A stretch of DNA of 64,000 nt from positions 744,001 through 808,000 of the forward strand of contig MU008177.1 of the NCBI GenBank assembly GCA_010909165.1, in the 5' to 3' direction. Position numbers and translations under genes: made by a program. This DNA comes from Anthoceros angustus. Its lineage: Eukaryota > Streptophyta > Anthocerotopsida > Anthocerotales > Anthocerotaceae. The notes below the pieces were generated by a model. It worked only from the letters and a program-made list of their open reading frames with translations. It was not told the DNA's origin and searched no databases. Position 1 is the first letter of the stretch; each line of letters opens with the position of its first letter. Positions 56,801 to 64,000 of this stretch are shown here, piece by piece.

Positions 56801-57549
56801 CACACCTGTGTCCACAACAAGTGGCCAGAGAAGAAACACGTGAATTGCTGCGCGGCAAAGCACCTTGAGCTTCCAGATCATTGATCAAGCCTTGCACTAT
56901 CTGCAGCATGAGTCGAATCAGCACCCCCGTAACCTGAATAGCTACAACCATAAGCCAACCAAACAAGACCAAAGTAGATTTTCAGCCCGGCAAGGGCAAG
57001 AAGGCTGATCTAACAACCTTTCTAAAATCTCGAGACTGAGCTGCATCGAAGATAGGCCAAACTCCAGCAAAATCCTGCTCACATACCACATGACATACGT
57101 AAGCAACAAGACCGAGGAAGTTGTGTGCCGGCATTTGCATGCATTCCCCAAAATGCCTAAAATGCAGTCGTAAACAGAGATCTGCCACAACAGAGAGCTG
57201 TAATGCGGCTGGGATCTCTGACGACAGCACGGGCGGGGGGACTGCACACCTTGGCGGAGAGCGTGGGACCACGCAGCGAGCAGAGTAAAAAGTGGAGAAG
57301 GGCCTCCCCGACCCGCGGATTGGAGTGGCGGAAGAGGCCGGCGCGGTTCCCAGCACCCTGTCCGAGCACGGCCGGATCCAAGCCAAGCAGCAAGCAATTA
57401 GTGTACAAGGCTGCTTCCAGATCAGTTTCTTTCTCCCGTTCCTTTTCCTTGTCCTTCTCCCGCTCCTTCTCCTTCTCCTTGTCGCGCTCCCGCTCCTTCT
57501 CCTTCAGACTGGCATTCAGCAAGTCCATGATGGGAAGGCCCTGCAGCAA
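53865..57549 (-). CDS. AUG6: AUGMIN subunit 6 (AUG6/HAUS6-like), last exon unresolved
   Basis: Twelve exons in phase (descending): 57549-57250, 57074-57018, 56900-56806, 56553-56397, 56315-56190, 56084-55928, 55723-55663, 55508-55271, 55188-55063, 54903-54745, 54647-54422, 54356-53865. They give ~731 residues, close to the plant family length. Diagnostic blocks: [135 protein letters not shown]. Augmin recruits gamma-tubulin to existing microtubules in spindle and phragmoplast. The N-terminus has a long Lys/Glu/Arg repeat (residues 16-42). The start could also be the Met at 57528. The final short exon after 53865 was not found with confidence; reading on would stop at 53710. Confidence 0.93.
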
Positions 57550-58507
57550 TGCTCGATGCTCCGGCTCCGGGCAGCAGCGCGCTCAACCTCGGATGATAAA
57601 AGTAGGCTCAAGATCCCCCTCCACTGGCCTGCTGTTTTCTTCCAGTCTCCAGTCACCCTTTACACCTGCCGAGCCAGGTGAAGTGAGATCCCATTTTGAG
57701 ATTAAAAAAAAGCCACTTAATAGAAGCGGCACGCAGAGCACAAGACCTAGAACTGTTCTTGCTTGCCGCAGTTTCTCATCTTGCGCACGGTTCTGAGGCC
57801 GGTGCTATCGTTGCTGTCGCCGCGTCAGTATTCGGGATCGTCGCAGCGCGGGGCATGGTCTGAGCTGCGATGATGCCCGTGTCCAGCGACGTGACGGATG
57901 CAACATCCGAAAGTGCTTTTAGCACAGGCCCCCCAAGCGCGGCTCGGGGCATTTGGATGCATCGCCATGGATTTGTTCTGTAGCAAAGTCACAAGCTGAG
58001 CTCGTGCAAGGATATGCACCGGCCATCCTCAAGATACATCCTGCTCCGCTTTCCTTTTTCGATGCCTGCTGAGGAAAAGTACGTATTTAAAACCTTCAAC
58101 GTAGGGCCGTTATCGAGTCACGGACTGCGTACTTGATCATTGGCCCATGTTCGGCGCGTACATGCTACGAATCTGCTCAATGAAAGGGATGACAAAACGT
58201 GGCCGAGCCAGTCCCTCTGCATCCACGCTTCTCGCTTTGCTTTGCTAGACGTTTGAAGCTTGAGCGGCACATGGTCCTGCCATCGAACATGCCAATCCTT
58301 TCCGCTTCAGCTGCACATATACGATTTACTTTGTATTACTACCTACCAACAAACAAGGCAAGTTTCCGGTGTCCAGAAGTGGGAGACTGGCTATAGAAGA
58401 GCCTGGACATGGGGCGCCAAGATTCGGACAAATTGCTGCACAGAATCCTGGTGAACCACCACGGCACATTTCCGAGGGCTTAATCCAACTCTCATGCCCC
58501 ACGAAAA
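57550..58507. other. Upstream region of AUG6 up to the tRNA gene
   Basis: Presumed AUG6 promoter and 5' UTR. No recognisable protein or RNA gene. Confidence 0.5.
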
Positions 58508-58588
58508 TGTCAGAAATGGGATTCGAACCCATGCCCTTTCGGACCAGTACCTGAAACTGGCGCCTTAGACCAACTCGGCCATCCTGAC
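58508..58588 (-). tRNA. tRNA-Leu(CAG)
   Basis: Reading the minus strand: the 5' acceptor arm GTCAGGA pairs with TTCTGAC (one G-U), discriminator A. The D arm contains TGGCCGAGTTGGTC (A box). The anticodon stem CCAGT/ACTGG carries loop TTCAGGT with anticodon CAG (decodes CUG). A long class II variable arm TCCGAAAGGGC follows, and the T arm ATGGG/CCCAT carries TTCGAAT (B box GGGTTCGAATCCC). There is no intron. A TTTT run follows within 3 nt of the 3' end as a Pol III terminator. It is 81 nt and should be functional. Confidence 0.97.
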
Positions 58589-58879
58589 TTGACGTCGACA
58601 ATTGGAGACTTTATTATATATATTTTTTCTTCATTTGAATCTTAACTAATAAAAAAATAAAAAATTGATTTTTAGATACCATATTTAAGGTGTATGTTAA
58701 CAATTCTAGCTTGTTGCATTGCATACTGAAGGGTAATGCATCAGCTACCACAACGCCACAAGGGGATGTTATAATTATGATGGCCAAGGCAAGTGGGTAT
58801 CTGGCCTAAAGGAGGTGGTGTATGCTATACAAATAATAAGTCTTTTTGTGAAATTCTTGGTTTGAGGTGATCAGGTCAT

Positions 58880-59026
58880 AATTGTGGATGTTGTTCATAC
58901 ATACACAATGGTGGATGTTATTTGCACACATATAATGGTGGATGTTGTTCGCATAGACACAATGGTTCGCACAGACACAGTGGTGGATGTTGTTCGCACA
59001 AACACAATGGTGGATGTTGTTCGCTT
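58880..59026 (+). repeat. Minisatellite, TGGTGGATGTTGTTCGCA-type unit
   Basis: Roughly five imperfect units of about 30 bp built from (A)TGGTGGATGTTGTTCGCA plus (CA)AACACAA; one unit is truncated (ATGGTTCGCACAGACACAG). Confidence 0.8.
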
Positions 59027-60237
59027 GGACCCACCAAAGACACTAACATGGAGCACGTCATAGTTAACTCACCTGGGTAGGCCGCGGAGAGAGGAGCCAA
59101 CACCAAGGTCTCCAAGTATAGGGGGATACAAGAGGGCCGTCAAGTTTTCATTTCCTTGTCGGTGAGACATACCGAACTATGCAGAAGGATCTTATACAAG
59201 TTTGTCAATCTTAGGAATGTGCCTAGGCCTACCACTTGCGCATGCAATTGGTAGAGCTCCCTTTGTCCTAGTTCGTGACCTCCTTCAAACAAAGCGTGTC
59301 CATTGCTTTGTAGAGCACTCTGACCGCAGCTATTTTACGAACGATAGCGAACGCGGCCGATGCTTATTCAACATCCTTGAACGTAGATAGGTTTATACAA
59401 GTTTCAAGTTTTGACATAGCAGGTTTTTGTAGGTTTCAAGTTTTAACATAGCGGGGATGGAAGGAGATCATTTTCTTCATGACCTTTACGTCATAAATCT
59501 TTAGTGTTTTGGCTTCTAGGGCCAATTCTAAGCACAACACATATCCTAGGTGTCCAAATGGCTTAGGCCAAATGGACACACATTTATAAGAACGCCGTGA
59601 TTAAGCATCCTGAGCCTAGATCGGTACTTAGATGGGGTGCCTAAAGGGAGTGGATGCCCTTGGTGCAAGTAGCTTAGGCACACCATGGTACAAGTTGTCA
59701 AGTACCAAGTCCCATGACGGAAATCCGTCCTTAGTGGACTCAAATAAAATTCTTCTTCTTCTTCTTCTATGTAGCAGCCCAAAAATGTGCTCCTATACAG
59801 CTTGAAAATCAGCTATTCAATCAAACTTTGTAATACTACCGCACTTCCAAATTTTCCTCGACCCTCATTTTCCAATTAAGGTTTTGTCTTAGGACCTTTA
59901 TAGCCTAGTGGAACCTTTGCGGATTAGTTCAAGCATTTCACTCACAAATTTCACTGATAATCTCCCCCCCATATTGGACTTTACTTAACGAATGAATTAG
60001 GTGACATGGCCCTGACATGACGCCAAGTGGAGATGAGATGACAATTTGAAACCCAATTGGCTATTGGAGGAATTAGTTGTGAATTTATCTGATTTCATAT
60101 GATTATTTTAATATATATTAAAATAATTAATTCATGAACATGAGTTCGCAATACTTTTGATTGAATATTTAATCAAAAGTATTCAATGGAGAATGTGACG
60201 GTTCGTGAACTAAGAAGAAATTGGAAAATGTCGGCGA

Positions 60238-60337
60238 ACAATCCTCTTGACAAAGTGCATGTACTAGACACTCAAAAGAAATTGACAATCCTCTTGACAA
60301 AGTGCCTGTACTAGACACTCAAAAGAAATTGACAAAC
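60238..60337 (+). repeat. Two-copy direct tandem repeat, ~51 bp
   Basis: ACAATCCTCTTGACAAAGTG(C)(A/C)TGTACTAGACACTCAAAAGAAATTGAC is repeated once with a single A/C difference. Non-coding. Confidence 0.9.
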
Positions 60338-61461
60338 AACCTCTGCCTTTGACAGATTGCGTTGATTAGACACATCAGCAAGTCTGTCAGGGTTCTAATT
60401 TGAGATCTTTCAAAGGTTAAGGAAGTTCAAGTCTTGAGCTAGCTCTGCATCTCTTGGTTCATCATGTTCGAGGAATCAAGTATTTACGATATCTCTTTCG
60501 TGGTCTGTCTTTTAATATGCTAGTTAGCCCATCCTTTGTGACAAAATTGACAACTTTTTCTTGTTAACCTAAAGTGACCAAGGGGGTTTATAAAAAGTTA
60601 CATTGAGTTTGCTTATTTATGTCTTTGAATGTTTTTTAATTTTAATATTTGTAATAAATTGAGAATGATTACATATAAATGATAGCCATCATATATAAAC
60701 GGTAATTTGAACAAACCAACTCTGTTCTCGCGTGCCCATATCCCATATTTAAACAACTATATGAAAACCAAAAATATGGAGTCGTTCTCATAGTTATTAA
60801 TAATTATCATACACCAAAAAAAAAACCCTCATGGATGAAACACACTGACATGGTCCTGCAACCGCGCAAGTCGACTATACGTAGTGGAAGGGCCGGGTGA
60901 AAGGACCTCACCTGGTTCAGGGTGGCCTATCATGGGGTAATGGCACGGCATCTGGCAGTTATAAGGCCCTCACTCCCGGTCCCGTCGCTAGCCATCCTCA
61001 TCATACTGGCCATTCCCAGTCATACCGGCCGGATACTGTATGGGGTGCATTCCGGGGCCATCCAAAGCAGCGAAAATGAAATTTTACCCATCTTTGATCT
61101 GATATGACTATTTATTATATCTGGTTAGGTGGTTGCTTTATCACAAGGACGGGCTGTCTTTTCACCAATGTATGGTTTTCTGATAGGATGGATTGACACA
61201 TCGGAGTCTTGTGCAACTGAAACATGATGACCTTTCCTCCGAGAGGTTGCTCTTTCAAGTTGACAGACTGGGAAAGCCGCACAGTTCACAGCCGACGCAC
61301 GACTGATAATGTGTTTAATGATGCGATGGCTCCCACTCCCTTTTGGATAGGCAAGTAACAAGTTCCCTCCTACATGTTTGATCCTTAGGCAGAGAACTGG
61401 GGTGAGGGGCATCTTATTGCTTATTGATGTCAGGTACGTTGCGTTGGGTTTTCTGATTATG

Positions 61462-64000
61462 TCAGTTAGTGCCTGCACGCCCTGCATAGGAATTTGGTAT
61501 TACGTATAACATAAGTGCACCCCACAATGAACATAATCCAGATATACCTTTCAGCTTATTCCGCATTTTTTCTCGCTGGGCTTCAGCTTCTAAACATCGC
61601 CACTCCATCTGCGCAGGTCGAGGTTAGCTTGTTTGAAAGACTATGAAGAACTAATCTTAACGAAAAAGCTATACCTCTTCTTTTTTCTTCATGATGGCGG
61701 CATTTATGGCCTGTTGTGTTCCCAGTTGGAGGGAGCTGTTTTTCAAGGCCACAAACAAGTTCTCCATCTTCTCCTGCTTTTCTGCAAGGCTCTTGCTCGT
61801 CATCTGTCGCACATAAGGTTAGAGGGAAGGGATTTGTAAGGGACTTTGATCCTTGAACTAGGTCAGAGCTTTATGCATGCCTACCTTAAGCTCTTCAGAT
61901 GCCACATCGTATTTCCGTTGTGCTTCAACAAGCTGCATGATAAAAACGTTAACTGCCACGTTGCCACAAGGGAGTAACAGGAGCATGAATCAAAGTGCTA
62001 CACAAAACCTCGTCGTTGCTTTGCTTCAAGCTGTTTAGTAGCACCCGGGCCTCAGCTTCAGCATTGTGTCTCTGCGTTTTCTCTTCATCCAAGCTGTGCA
62101 ACAGTTTGATGTTCGCATCTTCTAAAGCACTCAACCTACCGAACCAGACAAGCAGGTGTCTACCAATCAATGACAGGTTATCATGCAGTGTAATTATGTT
62201 CAGAGAAGAAATGAATTCAATCACACGCTTTCAAGAGAGAGGCACAAGTGACCAACCTCTCCTCAAGCCTTTCTTTGGATTTGACCAACTTCGTTATACG
62301 TTCCTGTGACTCTTGCACCTTGTTCTCCCATTGTTGTCGCTCACCATACAGAACCTCCAACTCCGTCTCAGACTCCACTGACTGCTGCCAAACTCATCTC
62401 ATTCCGTAAGTCTATATCTCCCATTCATCAGGAAAATGACCCGACAAGTCATCTCTGCGTCAGAGAGGAGGAATAATACCTTGCCTAAACCAGCCCGAAC
62501 GGCTCCTTCAATCTCGGCAGAAGCTTCTTCAAGCCACACAGCACGCTGCAAAACATGGACTCAGTTAGTCTGCAAGTGGACATTTGGCTGCACAAGGCAT
62601 GACTTGCAGCATGACCTGCTCAATACCTCTTCCTCCATATTGGTTATCCGCTCTTGAGCAACAGCAAGAGCAGCCTCACTTTGTTTGAGCTGTTACAAAA
62701 TGAAATGTTGCGAGTCAAGTCAACCATATTCTTTCAATACAAATGCAGGAATCGAGAACCGACGAAGTAGAGTAACACTTATAAAGACTTCCCTACAAGC
62801 ACATGTCGAGCATACAGGGTAAACAAAGGATCCATACACCTTAGAACACCTTCATGAGAAAAACCATGTTGTCTGCGGTTATTTTGGCAACAACCTGTCA
62901 AAAAGTTATATTTACATGAGTCTCTTAAGTTGCTCAAACTTAGTCTTAGTCTACCACGATACTTAGCCATACTCCTGCCATCTTACAATGAGACAGGCAT
63001 CACCTCCTTGAATCTGTCAAGCTGAGCCAAAGCCTTGGATGCATTTTTCTGAGCAGCTTCACTTTCCTTCAATTGCATTTCTTGATCAATCACAGTCCGG
63101 TTCAACCTTTCATTCTCTGACCTGGAGGGAGGGCACAAAAACTATGATCTACTGGAGACTGGCATCTTCTCAACTCAATCCCGATGGAACAGCTGACAAA
63201 ACGCCAGGGAATTATATATCGGTAGAAACCTCAAATGCGCGTTGTCATCAGAGAGCTTGGAGTGCTCTTTCAGCCGCAATTCATGCTCTCTCTCTTTGGC
63301 TTCTAACTTCTGAAGTTAGGAGAAACCACAATCATATTCAGGCCAGGTCAAAACCTCCAGAAGATGTTGCAACATTGATGCTGATGGTACGAGCCACCAT
63401 ACACTTCTTGACGTCTCTGATGAGCTGTTAGCCTCCTCCAGCTCCTGCATTAGCCGGTTCTTCTCATCCTCCTCTTCCCTTAAACGTAGCAGAGTCTCCT
63501 GCTTAGACAGTAGCACCAACCCCCCTGAGGGAGGAGCAAGATTACAGCAGAGTATGCATCTTCAAGCATGTGTCTTGCAAAGAAAAGACAGTAAAGCGCA
63601 TACTTGCATGTCAATGGCGAAAGCATCCATCTGATTCAGGGCCTCCAGCTGCAAGATCACACTAATGCTTAGAATCCCAAGAAAGCTGAACGGCAAACAT
63701 AACCAACGTTCTGTACACGATAAGTGCTCACATGATCTTCTTGAGTAGCTTTAAGCTTCTCCTGTAGCGTATGCACTTGTTCCCGCAAGTCCATCATCTG
63801 CTTCAAGCCGTAAACCATCACATCCCTCCCAGACTGTCACCAATCTACGAACAGCCGACAGGCAAATCCAAAGTGCATGCACGACAGCGTGCCTTCTTAC
63901 TTGGACTTTGATTCCTTCGATGTTGTCACATGCCTTCGTCAACTTTCCAACAGTTTTCTTCAGCGTGAACTTCTTCCTGCTCTCTGACGGCTGGAGAACA
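61462..64000 (-). CDS. Multi-exon coiled-coil protein, C-terminal part (unidentified; runs off the right edge)
   Basis: Exons (descending): 64000-63901, 63797-63732, 63648-63604, 63498-about 63415, 63309-63230, 63121-63004, 62689-62627, 62545-62480, 62381-62257, 62135-62009, 61932-61885, 61803-61675, 61608-61548, and a short last exon about 61481-61462. Nearly all join in phase with GT/AG; the 63415/63309 join is unresolved. The residues are heptad-rich and charged: REQVHTLQEKLKATQED, RLREEEDEKNRLMQELEEAN, ENERLNRTVIDQEMQLKESE, KVQESQERITKLVKSKERLE, RHNAEAEARVLLNSLKQSND. They predict a long parallel coiled coil. Before it comes SRKKFTLKKTVGKLTKACDN. The exon pattern (many 45-130 nt exons) suits plant structural coiled-coil proteins such as synaptonemal-complex, kinetochore or golgin types, but I cannot name the family. 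Confidence 0.75.

Larger units (their letters stand above)
58589..61461. other. AT-rich intergenic region with small tandem repeats
   Basis: About 2.9 kb with no recognised gene. It has a minisatellite at 58880-59026, a TTC microsatellite near 59753-59769 and a two-copy 51-bp tandem repeat at about 60238-60337. Several AT-rich palindromes occur, for example ATTTTAATATATATTAAAAT near 60105. Confidence 0.6.

Noticed and set aside
61125-61487. 120-aa minus-strand ORF beginning MQGVQALTDIIRK
   Set aside because: The preceding in-phase exon (ending 61548) leaves one base, which puts this stretch in another frame and gives an early stop; it has no recognised homology, so it is probably 3' UTR.

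Overview
This window is nuclear DNA of a land plant or close streptophyte relative. The evidence is multi-exon genes with GT-AG introns, a cytosolic-type tRNA-Leu, ribosomal protein eL29, the plant-type augmin subunit AUG6, a CrtISO-like plastid flavoprotein and a plastid-type methyltransferase with a transit-like N-terminus. Introns are short (about 65-250 bp, mostly 70-160) and exon GC is fairly high, which would suit a Selaginella-like lycophyte, but that placement is inference.

Layout. (1) 1-16.3 kb is a compact genic block. It holds the 3' part of a BLOS1-like gene (+), a UXT/prefoldin-like gene (-), eL29 (+), a plastid SAM-dependent methyltransferase (-), a nitrilase-family amidase (+), an intronless 1103-aa TMEM131-like membrane protein (+) and a 9-exon carotenoid-isomerase-like FAD oxidoreductase (+). 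UXT/eL29 and methyltransferase/amidase are head-to-head pairs with start codons only 174 and 109 bp apart, so each pair probably shares a bidirectional promoter. (2) 16.3-52.8 kb is repetitive. It holds a 22-bp minisatellite, then a head-to-tail macrosatellite of eight 1.71-kb units (18.41-32.12 kb). Each unit carries a minus-strand RING-H2 gene, broken in the copies examined. Next come remnants of a CACTA (En/Spm) transposon: tnp2 pieces at 32-35 and 41-42 kb and a TIR-like end with subterminal repeats at 50.7-51.0 kb. GC- and purine-rich TE debris follows, then a decayed duplicate of the last exon of the CrtISO-like gene. (3) 52.8-64 kb is genic again: AUG6 (-), a tRNA-Leu(CAG) gene (-), AT-rich spacer with small tandem repeats, and the 3' part of a multi-exon coiled-coil gene (-) that runs off the right edge.

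Two data-quality signals affect interpretation. BLOS1 needs three single-base insertions, each extending a homopolymer, to restore the family reading frame. The differences between macrosatellite units are mostly small indels around CG/CCGG sites in otherwise near-identical sequence. Both fit consensus errors in long-read data (homopolymers, methylated cytosines) as well as real decay, so 'pseudogene' calls here are provisional. The most unusual object is the RING-H2 macrosatellite.
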